NCBI RefSeq assembly: GCF_004151245.1
Contig: NZ_JUIW01000009.1
Span: 181,227-245,226 of the forward strand
DNA from: Flavobacterium beibuense
GTDB taxonomy: Bacteria > Bacteroidota > Bacteroidia > Flavobacteriales > Flavobacteriaceae
Direction: 5' to 3'
Length of the DNA: 64,000 nt
Below the pieces are notes generated by a model. That model saw only the letters and a program-made list of their open reading frames with translations, was not told the DNA's origin and searched no databases. Shown one piece after another: positions 35,923 to 45,500 of this stretch. The translations under genes and the position numbers were made by a program. Positions within the stretch are counted from its first letter, which is position 1. Each line of letters starts with the position of its first letter.

Positions 35923-36735
35923 TTGCAGGAAGGTTTTAAAAAATCGGATATTGAAATTTTGGTCTCTACCATGAACCGGAACTCTCTTGACTTCTTAAAA
36001 CCGATGTTTCCTTCTCATTTCTCTGATTATTCTATACTGGTTGTTAACCAGACAAACCAGGACAATTTATTGCAGTCTGATTATCCAAACGTAAGGGTAA
36101 TTAATTCTTTTGAAAAAGGACTCAGTAAAAGCCGTAACCTGGCCCTGGAAAATACAAAAGGGAAGCTATGTGTTATAGCTGATGACGATATAAAATATAA
36201 TGATGATTTTCAGGAAAAGATACTTAGGGTGTTTAATGAAAATCCTGATACTGCAATTGCTGGCTTTAGGGTTGTAAATCCCGAAGGAACTGTGTTTAAA
36301 AAATATCCTAAAGCAAGATTAATAAACCCTGATATATTACAGCTTTTAAGTATAATGTCGGTAGAAATGGTGTTGAATAAAACAGTTATGCATGATGAAG
36401 CGAAGTTTGATGAAAGGTTTGGCTTAGGTGCTCAGTTTACAATGGGGGAGGAAGGAGTCTTTGTTTTTAGCTTAAAAAATCAAGGGTTTAAAATTATAAT
36501 GGAACCGGAGGTTTTGTTGCAGCACCCTAAAGAGCATACTAATTTAAAAATATCAGTTTTCGAAAAGTATTATATACAGGGTGCTTTTATATATAAAATA
36601 TTTCCTAGGAATTATTTTAAATGGTTATTTGTTAAGATATTTTTTGACCTGAAACAGGGAAAAATTAAATTTGGAGATATAAAAACTGCATTAAAGGCTG
36701 CTGCGGAGGGAAAAAAAGACTTGAATCAATTATGA
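35923..36735 (+). CDS. GT2-family glycosyltransferase
   Basis: A 270-aa GT-A-fold transferase. The first strand IEILVSTMNRNS is followed by LSKSRNLALENTKGKLCVIADDDIKY, which holds the DxD-type metal and nucleotide-binding acids, and later QFTMGEEGVFVFSLKNQGF. The start is a TTG at 35923: the next ATG would cut the first nucleotide-binding strand, and the -7 box lies at the usual distance. It overlaps the ketoisomerase gene by four bases (ATGA), the first of three coupled genes. Confidence 0.83.
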   Translation: MQEGFKKSDIEILVSTMNRNSLDFLKPMFPSHFSDYSILVVNQTNQDNLLQSDYPNVRVINSFEKGLSKSRNLALENTKGKLCVIADDDIKYNDDFQEKILRVFNENPDTAIAGFRVVNPEGTVFKKYPKARLINPDILQLLSIMSVEMVLNKTVMHDEAKFDERFGLGAQFTMGEEGVFVFSLKNQGFKIIMEPEVLLQHPKEHTNLKISVFEKYYIQGAFIYKIFPRNYFKWLFVKIFFDLKQGKIKFGDIKTALKAAAEGKKDLNQL

Positions 36736-37145
36736 AAACCGATATAACAATTAACGATTTACAGATAATTTCATTACCAAGAATTGAGGATAGGAGGGGT
36801 AACCTTTCAGTAATTGAAAAAGATATTCTTCCTTTTGAATTCAAAAGGGTTTATTATTTATATGACGTTCCCGGTGGTGCAGAAAGGGGAGGACATGCTC
36901 ATAAAAATCTGCAACAGTTTTTAATAGCTCTTAGTGGCAGTTTTGATGTGGTATTGCATGATGGTAAAAATGAAACAACTATAAGTCTTAATATTCCAAA
37001 TAAAGGATTGCTTATACCTAAGGGTATATGGCGTGAGCTTAAGAATTTCTCATCGGGGGCAGTTTGCTTGGTTATAGCCTCTGAAGTATACCTTGAAGAA
37101 GACTATATAAGGGATTTTAATGAATTTCTGGAATTCAAAAAATGA
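36732..37145 (+). CDS. FdtA/QdtA-type dTDP-sugar 3,4-ketoisomerase (WxcM-like cupin)
   Basis: A 137-aa single-cupin protein. It has IEDRRGNLSVIE, RVYYLYDVPGGAERGGHAHKNLQQFLIALSG with the conserved GGHAHK active-site histidines, LHDGKNE, and LLIPKGIWRELKNFSSGAVCLVIAS. This is the layout of FdtA/QdtA, which convert dTDP-4-keto-6-deoxyglucose to its 3-keto isomer on the way to 3-amino-3,6-dideoxy sugars. No partner aminotransferase (FdtB) or acyltransferase (FdtC) is in the window. ATGA overlaps at both ends couple it to the two glycosyltransferases. Confidence 0.87.
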   Translation: MKTDITINDLQIISLPRIEDRRGNLSVIEKDILPFEFKRVYYLYDVPGGAERGGHAHKNLQQFLIALSGSFDVVLHDGKNETTISLNIPNKGLLIPKGIWRELKNFSSGAVCLVIASEVYLEEDYIRDFNEFLEFKK

Positions 37146-38245
37146 AACTTTTATATATTACAACACGTATTAGCGGGGCAGGGGGGCTACAAAGGATATT
37201 GTCTGTAAAAACGGATTATCTTGTAAAAAAGGGATATGAAGTAGTAATAGTTGTCACAAATGCTGATGATGATGAAATGATATATAATTTTAACGATAGG
37301 GTTGAAATCATCACTATTACACCTAATCGTAATAAACTACATTACTTTAATTCATATAAAAAACATATAAAAAGCCTAACTGATAAAATATCTCCTAATA
37401 TTGTTATTGTATGTGATAATGGTTTTAAAGGGTTTTTGGTACCTCTTATACTAAAAAAAATACCTCTTATTTATGAACGACACGGTTCCAGACTTTTAGA
37501 GCTTGAAGAAACGGGGCGAGGAATACTGAAAGCTATTAACAGAAAAGTCAGTTATTATTTAACTGGATATATGGCTTCTAAATTTGATAAAATTGTTGTG
37601 CTTAATGAAGCGGCAAAGAAAGAGTGGGGTTTTAAAGACATCGATGTAATACCAAACCCTTTATGGTTTAAGGTAACCAATCTTTCTCCATTAGATGAAA
37701 AAATTGCTATAGCGGTAGGACGCCATGTTTATGAAAAAGGTTATGACCGTATGTTTGAGATATGGAGTAATGTAATAAAAGAACATCCTGACTGGATATT
37801 AAAAATATATGGAAAGGATAATCCTGATTATGATATTAAGGCTTTGGCAGAACATTATAATATAAGTAAAAATGTAGTTTTTGAGCAACCACAATGTAAT
37901 ATCATAAAAGCATATCAGGAAGCCTCTATATGTTTACTTACTTCGAGATCGGAAGGCTTTGGGATGGTTTTAATCGAAGCTATGGCCTGTGGCGTGCCAT
38001 GTGTTGGATATGATTGTCCTGTAGGACCTTCTGATATTATTGAAGACTGTTTAAACGGCTATCTTATACAGGATGGAGATAAAGAGGCTTTTGCAGAGAA
38101 GCTGAACCTTCTTATAGAGGACTATAAACATAGACAATTATTAGGTGTTTATGCAAAAGACAGTGTTAAAAGGTTTGAATTGAATAGTATAATGGATAAA
38201 TGGGAAAGTTTATTTAAAAAACTTTCTGAGAGACAATTTATTTAA
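37142..38245 (+). CDS. GT4-family glycosyltransferase
   Basis: A 367-aa GT-B transferase. The N-terminal glycine-rich ISGAGGLQRIL binds acceptor or phosphate, IAVGRHVYEKGYDRMFEIW opens the donor domain, and SRSEGFGMVLIEAMACGVPCVGYDCPVGPSDII carries the E-x7-E catalytic pair. Length and motifs are typical of GT4. It is the third gene of the coupled operon starting at 35923, and its stop interlocks with the stop of the converging methyltransferase gene at a TTAA. Confidence 0.88.
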   Translation: MKLLYITTRISGAGGLQRILSVKTDYLVKKGYEVVIVVTNADDDEMIYNFNDRVEIITITPNRNKLHYFNSYKKHIKSLTDKISPNIVIVCDNGFKGFLVPLILKKIPLIYERHGSRLLELEETGRGILKAINRKVSYYLTGYMASKFDKIVVLNEAAKKEWGFKDIDVIPNPLWFKVTNLSPLDEKIAIAVGRHVYEKGYDRMFEIWSNVIKEHPDWILKIYGKDNPDYDIKALAEHYNISKNVVFEQPQCNIIKAYQEASICLLTSRSEGFGMVLIEAMACGVPCVGYDCPVGPSDIIEDCLNGYLIQDGDKEAFAEKLNLLIEDYKHRQLLGVYAKDSVKRFELNSIMDKWESLFKKLSERQFI

Positions 38246-38973
38246 TTTTTAGCAGTAATTAAAATGTTTTCTTTTTTTAAACCAAGGTAGTTATCTTCTT
38301 TGTATTCGTTTACAGAAACCGAAAAACCTGTTTTTTCTAGTCTTTCTTTCAATCCGTTAACGGAATATACCCTTACATGATCGTCCTGTCCAAAATGGAT
38401 TTCGCGTTCTTCGGGAGAAGTTATGCTAAAGTCTTCATAAATATCTCGGTCTTTAAACGGTGTTTGGATTATACATTTTCCTTTAGGCTTTAAAACCCTG
38501 TAAAGTTCACTCATGGCTTTACTGTCATTTTCTATATGCTCAAGAATATGATAGCATATTATCAAATCAACTGATTCATCTTCCAAATCGAGGTTAGTTA
38601 TATCGAAACTATATTTCGCAAAAAAGTTTCCGGATAGGTCTGTGCTCAGATAGTTTATGGAACTATTTTTATTTAATTCTCTATAAACTGATCTGGAAGG
38701 TGAAAAATCAAGTACGGTTATCCCTTTATCAAGAAAACCACTATTTAGGAGGCTTACTAACCTTCTGTCTCTGGCAAGGCTACCACAGTTAGGGCAAAGT
38801 ATATTATTGTTTTCAAGAACTATAAACCTGCTAAGTTTTTTATGACATATACCGCATTCATGTTTATCTCCGCTATATATTGTAGCATAAGCCCTGCGTA
38901 AAGTTAATTCATAACGAAACAAGGTTTGTTTTGAGATAAGTTTTGAGATAAGTTTTTTAGCAAGCCTGTACAT
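38242..38973 (-). CDS. SAM-dependent methyltransferase with N-terminal zinc ribbon
   Basis: A 243-aa protein. A four-cysteine ribbon at about residues 40-65 (CGICHKKLSRF and LCPNCGSLARDRR, the latter motif typical of this family) is followed by a methyltransferase-11-type Rossmann domain with VLDFSPSRSVYREL, FDITNLDLEDESVDLIICYHILEHIENDSKAM and PKGKCIIQTPF. Related proteins are common in polysaccharide loci, where they probably methylate sugars. The target is inference. The gene starts three bases after the preceding GT2 stop. Confidence 0.82.
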   Translation of the reverse strand: MYRLAKKLISKLISKQTLFRYELTLRRAYATIYSGDKHECGICHKKLSRFIVLENNNILCPNCGSLARDRRLVSLLNSGFLDKGITVLDFSPSRSVYRELNKNSSINYLSTDLSGNFFAKYSFDITNLDLEDESVDLIICYHILEHIENDSKAMSELYRVLKPKGKCIIQTPFKDRDIYEDFSITSPEEREIHFGQDDHVRVYSVNGLKERLEKTGFSVSVNEYKEDNYLGLKKENILITAKN

Positions 38974-38976
38974 TAA

Positions 38977-39858
38977 TTAATCTTTTAAAGAACAAATATA
39001 ACCCAGTCTATATAAGTCAAGACTTAATAGGTTAGGTTTTTTGCGGAAAATAAGTTTTTTTAAAAGAGGCTCAGTTATTTTAAATCCAAATGAAACTAAA
39101 CCGGTTAAATGATATTCCTTTAGGTTTTTATAATGCTTTAAAAGGGAATTTACCTTTTCTATGTTCTGTTTATCTGCTAAAAGCCTTTTTCGGATGTCCA
39201 CAGACTCAAGGCATTTTTTAAAAAAGGTTTCATTGTTTTCAAGCCCTAAGTGATAAATAGGGTTGTCAATATGCAGCAAAGGTACTTTGTTTATATAAAG
39301 GTTATAGGCAAAATAAATATCTAGTCCGTAAATGTTATGGTTTTCAGGGTAATTGTTTTTTAGAAAAGTTACTTTATCAGTTAACAGATTGCCCGAAAAG
39401 ACAGAGCTGTATGGTGACAGGTTCCTTTCTTCAGCCATTTTTTCCTCCCTGCTTTTCCCATACCAGTATCTTAAAGAATTTTCGTCTGAATATGAATTTT
39501 TGAGATATTCATAACCTCCTAAAATAATGGGAGCTTCATTAATAACGTCAATGTAGTTTTTTATAAAGCTATCTGATACAGGTATAACATCGGAATCTAA
39601 AAATAGTAGTTTGCTGTAAAGTGCTGATTCGGCAAGAATTTTACGGGACTCTGTACGTCCTAAATTAATTTTGTTTTCAATGAACCTGCAATTTATAAGT
39701 TCGGTTTGCGTCTTGTTTTTTTCTAAAAACGACTTTTCAGATTTATCATCTATTACAACTATCTCAAAAGGTATATTTAAAGAACTAGCCTCAGCGTATA
39801 TCTTTTGAAGAAGAAGGCTAATATCATAATTATATACAGGGATTAATATGGATAGCAT
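38977..39858 (-). CDS. GT2-family glycosyltransferase
   Basis: A 293-aa GT-A transferase with a clear family start: LSILIPVYNYDISLLLQKI, FEIVVIDDKSEKS, and then the acidic SKLLFLDSDVIPVS metal-binding block. The C-terminal part (KKCLESVDIRKRLLADKQNIEK) is helical, and no membrane segment is seen. It lies 28 bases after the GT39-like gene and three bases before the methyltransferase gene, so the three are probably one transcript. Confidence 0.83.
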   Translation of the reverse strand: MLSILIPVYNYDISLLLQKIYAEASSLNIPFEIVVIDDKSEKSFLEKNKTQTELINCRFIENKINLGRTESRKILAESALYSKLLFLDSDVIPVSDSFIKNYIDVINEAPIILGGYEYLKNSYSDENSLRYWYGKSREEKMAEERNLSPYSSVFSGNLLTDKVTFLKNNYPENHNIYGLDIYFAYNLYINKVPLLHIDNPIYHLGLENNETFFKKCLESVDIRKRLLADKQNIEKVNSLLKHYKNLKEYHLTGLVSFGFKITEPLLKKLIFRKKPNLLSLDLYRLGYICSLKD

Positions 39859-39886
39859 AAAAAGAGTTTTAGCAAAAATAATAAGA

Positions 39887-41188
39887 TTACGTTAGTCTAA
39901 ACCTTTTTCCAAAAGTAAATAGTAAAACAACAATCATTAAAAACTCAAAAGGGTAGCTAAATCTTGAATTACTACCGTAAGTAACCATAGCCTGTAATAT
40001 AGATGCAGCAAAAATTACTGTTGTAATAATAATTACAGTAGTGATTTCTTTTTTACGGAAAAACTGTACTATATGATAGGGTATAAGTAATACAAAGATT
40101 AGCTTAATTAAATAGAGCAAAAAGCTTTGTGCCAACCATAAAAGGTTTAATACCTGATTGGCATGTGGTACTTTAAAGCTTTTATAATTCCAGTAAATGG
40201 AGGTGTCCCAAAAATCTCTCCATGATACAAACATCTGCTTAGAATAGTCAATAGGATTTTTCTTTATTGTTGCTTTACTGTATTCACTTAATTTAGCAGA
40301 AAAGTCGGGCAGGTAAGATAATTTGGTTATACCCATAAGTTCCGGCCCGGCAAACCAAATGGTCATGGCTACATCTTTGTCTGCAGCTATAATTTTTTCT
40401 CTGTAATCGGCATAAGTATCACCTATTTCTTTATATTCTTCAGGACACTTTTCGGCAAAATATACGCAGTTTTGGGCTATGTTAATTCCCCAAAAAGTTG
40501 TTGAAACAAAGTAGCCGGTATTAACCTTATTTACATATGACCAACCTAAAAAAGAAACCAGAGGGAAGATAAGTAAAGTAAGGCGAATATTGATGATTTT
40601 TGAAAAACTGAAATTCTTCAGGGTATAAAATCCGTAAATTAAAAACGGCAGGAAGATATAGAGCGGTTTTATAAGTATAAGAAAGCCTATAAGCAGGCTT
40701 AATATGATGCTGTTTTTTAGTTTATACTCTGTATATAGTCCTTTTATAATAAAGTAAAATATCAGTGTAACAAAAAACAATGTAAAGCTTTCTGTCAGGA
40801 TATTGGTTTCATAAAAAATTACATGAAGCAAGCTGTTAAATAACAGTGTTGTAATTAACGATGTTTTAGTTGTAAAGTTTAGTAGTCGTAAAGTTTTATA
40901 CTGGTAAACGGCATTTATAGTTCCTAAAACAAACTGAAGAACTACGGCTACAATTAATGAATTTCCGCTAAGAGCAAGAAGTATAGGGTACCCGGGACTG
41001 TGTGTTCCCAGATAACCTTGCAGACTAAAATTGGCTAAGCGTTCTGCCAGTTCTGTATATCCTGATGAATCGGAAAAAATAGTTATGTTTTGATAAAGCA
41101 ATACAATAATCAGCCTGCTGATAAAGCAAAAAGCGATAATAGTAGCAATAGGCTTTTTAGTGAGGTTATTTACTATATTACTTATCAT
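39887..41188 (-). CDS. GT39/ArnT-like membrane glycosyltransferase
   Basis: A 433-aa integral membrane protein with about ten hydrophobic segments. The first periplasmic loop carries FSDSSGYTELAERL and GTHSPGYPILLAL, the acidic and PGYP motifs seen in GT39/PMT and ArnT-like enzymes. Such enzymes use polyprenyl-phosphate sugars on the outer face of the inner membrane. They normally work with a GT2 that makes the lipid-linked sugar, and the upstream neighbour is exactly such a gene in decayed form. The start ATG lies inside the end of that pseudogene. Confidence 0.78.
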   Translation of the reverse strand: MISNIVNNLTKKPIATIIAFCFISRLIIVLLYQNITIFSDSSGYTELAERLANFSLQGYLGTHSPGYPILLALSGNSLIVAVVLQFVLGTINAVYQYKTLRLLNFTTKTSLITTLLFNSLLHVIFYETNILTESFTLFFVTLIFYFIIKGLYTEYKLKNSIILSLLIGFLILIKPLYIFLPFLIYGFYTLKNFSFSKIINIRLTLLIFPLVSFLGWSYVNKVNTGYFVSTTFWGINIAQNCVYFAEKCPEEYKEIGDTYADYREKIIAADKDVAMTIWFAGPELMGITKLSYLPDFSAKLSEYSKATIKKNPIDYSKQMFVSWRDFWDTSIYWNYKSFKVPHANQVLNLLWLAQSFLLYLIKLIFVLLIPYHIVQFFRKKEITTVIIITTVIFAASILQAMVTYGSNSRFSYPFEFLMIVVLLFTFGKRFRLT

Positions 41189-41654
41189 AGACGAAGTATA
41201 TTTTTACAAGCTGAAAAAGGAAGCCCAATAAATCTTAAGGTTATTTTGCTGTCTCCTCTTTCTGTCCATATGCTAAGGCCGTATTAAAATATCTAAATGG
41301 TTTTTTAAGCAATTATGGTTTATATTGCACACACTGGGTATAATACATAAGGGCTTTAAGTATAGGTTTGCTGGAAATGGGTTGCAAATGCCCTTCCTGA
41401 ATAATGCCTGTAAGAGTTGCGGGCTATATCGCTGCCCAGTTTTTTCCGCCGTTCTTTTTCAGGTCTAAAGCAGTTGAATTAGAATTTGGGACGCTAAGTT
41501 CATTAAGGATTAAAAATGTATTGTCAGAGCTATCGTCATTAACCAATAAGAAATCACAGTCGGCATTACTAGTAAAAGCCTGTGTAAAAGTATATCTTTC
41601 AATTCTGGACACTTCGTTGTAGAATGGAATAGTAAGCGATAGCTTTTTGTCCAT
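41178..41654 (-). pseudogene. Decayed DPM1/GtrB-like GT2 glycosyltransferase
   Basis: The intact start (MDKKLSLTIPFYNEVSRIE, LLVNDDSSDNTF, LKKNGGK) is 76 codons long and ends at an in-frame TAG at 41424-41426. The rest of the gene is recognisable only in changing frames. At 41380-41439 the shifted frame reads LGSDIARNSYRHYSGRAFAT. At 41331-41378 the original frame resumes with ISSKPILKALMYYTQC. At 41215-41268 another frame gives WTERGDSKITLRFIGLPF, and after one extra base 41178-41213 gives QLVKIYFVYDK and a stop. DTQC and GDSKI-type motifs are expected in this order in polyprenyl-phosphate glycosyltransferases, normally ~240 aa. So one or more deletions and frameshifts are present. It starts two bases after ftsE. 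Confidence 0.85.
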
Positions 41655-41656
41655 AA

Positions 41657-42340
41657 TTATACCGTTCGTTGTACTACCTCAAAAAGGGTACCGCTATCAC
41701 ATTTAAGCGTTTTGGAAGGAAACTTCATCAGCAGGGCATAATCGTGTGTTGCCATGATAATGGTTTTACCATTTTGGTTAATCTCTTTAAGCAGCTGCAT
41801 AACCTCTACACTGGTTTGTGGGTCAAGGTTACCGGTTGGCTCATCAGCAATAATAACTTCGGGGTCATTAAGCAGGGCACGTGCTACAGCAACCCTTTGT
41901 TGTTCACCACCGGATATCTGGTGAGGCATTTTGTGTATGGCATTTTTCATGCCTACCTTATCAAGCACCTCATTTATCTTTACTTCCATTTCCCTTTTTT
42001 CACTCCAACCTGTAGCTTTAAGTACAAAAAGCAGGTTGTCAAAAACAGTCCTGTCCGGTAGTAGTTTGAAATCCTGAAAAACAACACCTATTTTTCTCCT
42101 TAAATAAGGAATGTTACGTTCTTTAAGTTTCGCGAGATCATAGTCTACAAAAGTGCCGTAACCTTCCCTTAGTTTAAGGTCGGCATATAGGGTTTTCATA
42201 AAGCTGCTTTTCCCCGATCCTGTTTTACCTATTATATAGATAAATTCACCCGGATAAACATCAAGGTTTATATCGGTAAGTACGGCATTATTATCCTGGT
42301 ATACATTTACGTTTTTTAACGATAGAACGGGTTGAGACAT
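41657..42340 (-). CDS. ftsE: Cell-division ABC transporter ATP-binding protein FtsE
   Basis: A 227-aa ABC ATPase: Walker [10 protein letters not shown] at about residue 37-45, signature [16 protein letters not shown] near 142-157, Walker [14 protein letters not shown] and the switch His in MATHDYALL. The form and length match FtsE, which with the membrane protein FtsX links division to septal peptidoglycan hydrolysis. In this window ftsX is not next to it. Its downstream neighbour is the decayed glycosyltransferase. Confidence 0.9.
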   Translation of the reverse strand: MSQPVLSLKNVNVYQDNNAVLTDINLDVYPGEFIYIIGKTGSGKSSFMKTLYADLKLREGYGTFVDYDLAKLKERNIPYLRRKIGVVFQDFKLLPDRTVFDNLLFVLKATGWSEKREMEVKINEVLDKVGMKNAIHKMPHQISGGEQQRVAVARALLNDPEVIIADEPTGNLDPQTSVEVMQLLKEINQNGKTIIMATHDYALLMKFPSKTLKCDSGTLFEVVQRTV

Positions 42341-42501
42341 AGTCTTTGTTGTTTATTTGGTAAAAGTAATAAAGTAAACGGTTTTATTCAAAAAATTATT
42401 CTTTTTGCAATATACAATTTAACCTTTTCTATACATGTATCCATTTTATTAAAGTAATACTAAAACTCTTTATTTACGCGTTAAATAAAAATAAGAATTG
42501 A

Positions 42502-42509
42502 TATATTTG
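42502..42509 (+). promoter_or_regulatory. Flavobacterial -7 box of the TPR/outer-membrane pair
   Basis: TATATTTG is an exact TAnnTTTG match ending 25 bases before the ATG at 42535. Confidence 0.6.
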
Positions 42510-42534
42510 GCTACCCATAAAATAAAAAACCAAT

Positions 42535-45500
42535 ATGCGCAAACTAAACAGGTTACTATTATTTTCAGTACCGTTTTGTGCCCTTAGTCTATCGGCACAG
42601 CAATCTAAAATCTACACAAACGACCTTAAAGACTTTGATAAGGCTGTTACCTTATACAACGAAAAGGAGTATCAGGCTGCCCAGATTCTTTTTGAAAAAA
42701 CCAAGAGTACTAACAGTGAAATGGAAGTGCAGGCAGACTGTGCTTACTACATAGCAAATTGTGCCATAAGACTGGAGCAGATGAATGCCGATATGCTTAT
42801 GGAAAACTTTGTGGAAGATTATCCTACCAGTACCAAGCAAAATCAGGCTTACATTGAGGTGGCGGGTTATTACTTTAATCAGGGTAAATATCCTCAGGCT
42901 TTAAAATGGTATGACAAAGCCGATGAGGCTTCCATGTCTAATGCCGACAGGGAAAGATATAACTTCCAGAAAGGGTATAGTTTTTTTAATGCCGGCGACA
43001 AAAAGCAGGCAGAAAAATACCTTAACAAGGTAGTTAACTCAAAAGAATATGGTTCTCAGGCAAAGTATTATTTGGGGTATTTGGCTTATGAGAGCGATAA
43101 CTATAAAAATGCCAACGAGTATTTTGAGCAGGTAGAAGATCAGGACGAATACAAAGAGAAAATGTCCTATTTTCAGGCTGACATGAATTTTAAACTGGGG
43201 AATTTCCAAAAAGCTATCGATTTAGGCGAGCCGCAACTTGCCAAATCAAGCGCTATGGAAAAATCCGAACTTAATAAGATAATAGGGGAGAGTTACTTTA
43301 ACCTTAAGCAATATGATAAGGCAATTCCTTATTTAAAAGAATATCGTGGCAAAAAAGGAAAATGGAATAATACCGACTACTATCAGTTAGGGTATGCCTA
43401 CTACAAGCAGGGAGATTATGAAAATGCCATTGCGCAGTTTAATAAAATTATAGACGGTAATGATTTTGTAGCTCAAAACGCTTATTACCATTTAGGAGAA
43501 AGTTATCTTAAAACAGATAAGAAACAACAGGCACTAAATGCGTTTAAAACAGCATCAGAAATGGATTTTGATGCTAAGATTCAGGAAGATGCCTATCTAA
43601 ACTATGCTAAGCTGAGTTACGAAATAGGTAACCCTTATCAAAGTGTTCCGGAAGTGCTTAAGGCCTTTATGGATAAGTATCCGCAAACTCCTTTTAAACA
43701 GGAAATACAGGGGCTACTTATCGACTCTTATATTACGTCAAAAAATTACAAGGAGGCGTTAACGCTGCTTGAAAAGAACAAGTCGCCTGAAAACAGGCTG
43801 GCTTATCAGAAAGTGGCTTTTTATCGCGGACTTGAATTATATACAGACGGTAGTTATCACGATGCATTAGACCTGTTTAAAAAATCTATTGCAGAGCAGC
43901 GTGACCCAAGGTTTACTGCCAGAGCTACTTTTTGGAAAGCGGAAACCGAGTACACATTAGGTTTGTTTAATGAAGCCTTATTAAGCTTTAAGCAGTATAC
44001 AGGTTTTAATGAGGCTGCATCTACGCCTGAGTACAAGCATATAAACTATAACCTTGGATATACTTACTTCAAACTAAAGGAGTATGAAAAGGCTGCAGAG
44101 TTTTTCCAGAAATATGCCGATGCTGCTAAAGACGATAAGGTAAGGCTTAACGATGCTTATCTGCGTTTGGGAGACAGTTACTTTGTTTCTACAAAATACT
44201 GGCCCGCAATGGAAGCCTACAACAAGGCAATCGACATGAAAGGTATTGATGCCGATTATGCTTTCTTTCAAAAAGGTATCAGTTATGGTTATGTAGGCAG
44301 AAATGAGAAAAAGATTGAAGATCTTACCAAATTTGTACAGTCGTATCCTAAATCTAAATATGCTGATGATGCATTGTATGAACTGGGTAATACTTATGTA
44401 ACCGAAAAAAATACAACAAAAGCCCTTCAAACGTATGACAGGCTTATAAGTGAATATAAAAGCAGTTCTTATGTATCTAAAGCAATGATGCGTCAGGCAC
44501 TTATTTATTATAATGCAGAAAACGATAAACAGGCGCTTGATAAGTTTAAGAAGGTAGTTGCCGAATTCCCTAATACTCCTGAGGCTATGGAGGCTGTAAG
44601 TACGGCTCGCCTTATTTATGTAGACAGCGGAAGGACGGAAGAATATGCAGCATGGGTAAAAACACTTGATTTTGTTGATGTAAGCGATTCTGACCTTGAT
44701 AATACAGCTTTTGAAGCTGCAGAAAAGCAATACCTTCAAAACAATACTAAAGGGGCCATATCTGCACTAACAAGTTATTTGGCACAATTCCCTAACGGCA
44801 TATCTGCATTAAAGGCAAACTTCTACTTAGCACAGTCGTACTATGCAGAGAAGCTTGAAAACAACGCGGTGCCTAATTATGATTATGTGATTTCTAAATC
44901 AAGAAACGAGTTTACAGAGCCATCACTGGCAAGGCTTGCAGAAATACATCTTAAGAATAAGAACTATGAAAAAGCGCTGCCGGTGCTTAAGAGATTGGAA
45001 ACAGAGGCAGATTTTCCTCAAAATGTAACTTTTGCACAGTCTAACCTTATGAAGTGCTACTACGACCAAAAAGACTATGCTAATGCGGTTGTGTATGCCG
45101 ATAAGGTGCTTGCAAACAGTAAAACAGAAGACAGGATTAAAAGCGATGCACAGATTATCATTGCACGTTCGGCCATTAAGACCAATAATGAGGAAAAAGC
45201 AAAAGCGGCTTACGCTAAACTGCAAACCATAGCTAAAGGTGAGTTGGCAGCAGAAGCACTTTATTATGATGCTTATTTTAAAAATAAAGAAGGTAAGTAT
45301 GACGCTTCAAATGCGGCAATACAAAAACTTTCTAAAGACTATTCGGGTTATAAATATTTTGGCGCTAAAGGCCTTGTGGTTATGGCTAAAAACTTTTATG
45401 GCTTAAAAGACAGTTTCCAGGCTACTTATATATTGGAGAGTGTAATTAAGAACTTTACAGATTATCCTGATGTAGTGGAAGAGGCAAAAGCCGAACTGAA

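Noticed and set aside
41404..41622. Plus-strand open frame across the decayed glycosyltransferase
   Set aside because: The minus-strand remnant explains the sequence. The plus frame has no family character.
44074..44739. A 221-codon open frame antisense to the large TPR gene
   Set aside because: Its translation is Cys-, Ile- and Phe-rich, without domain or promoter, and the plus-strand frame is a convincing repeat protein.
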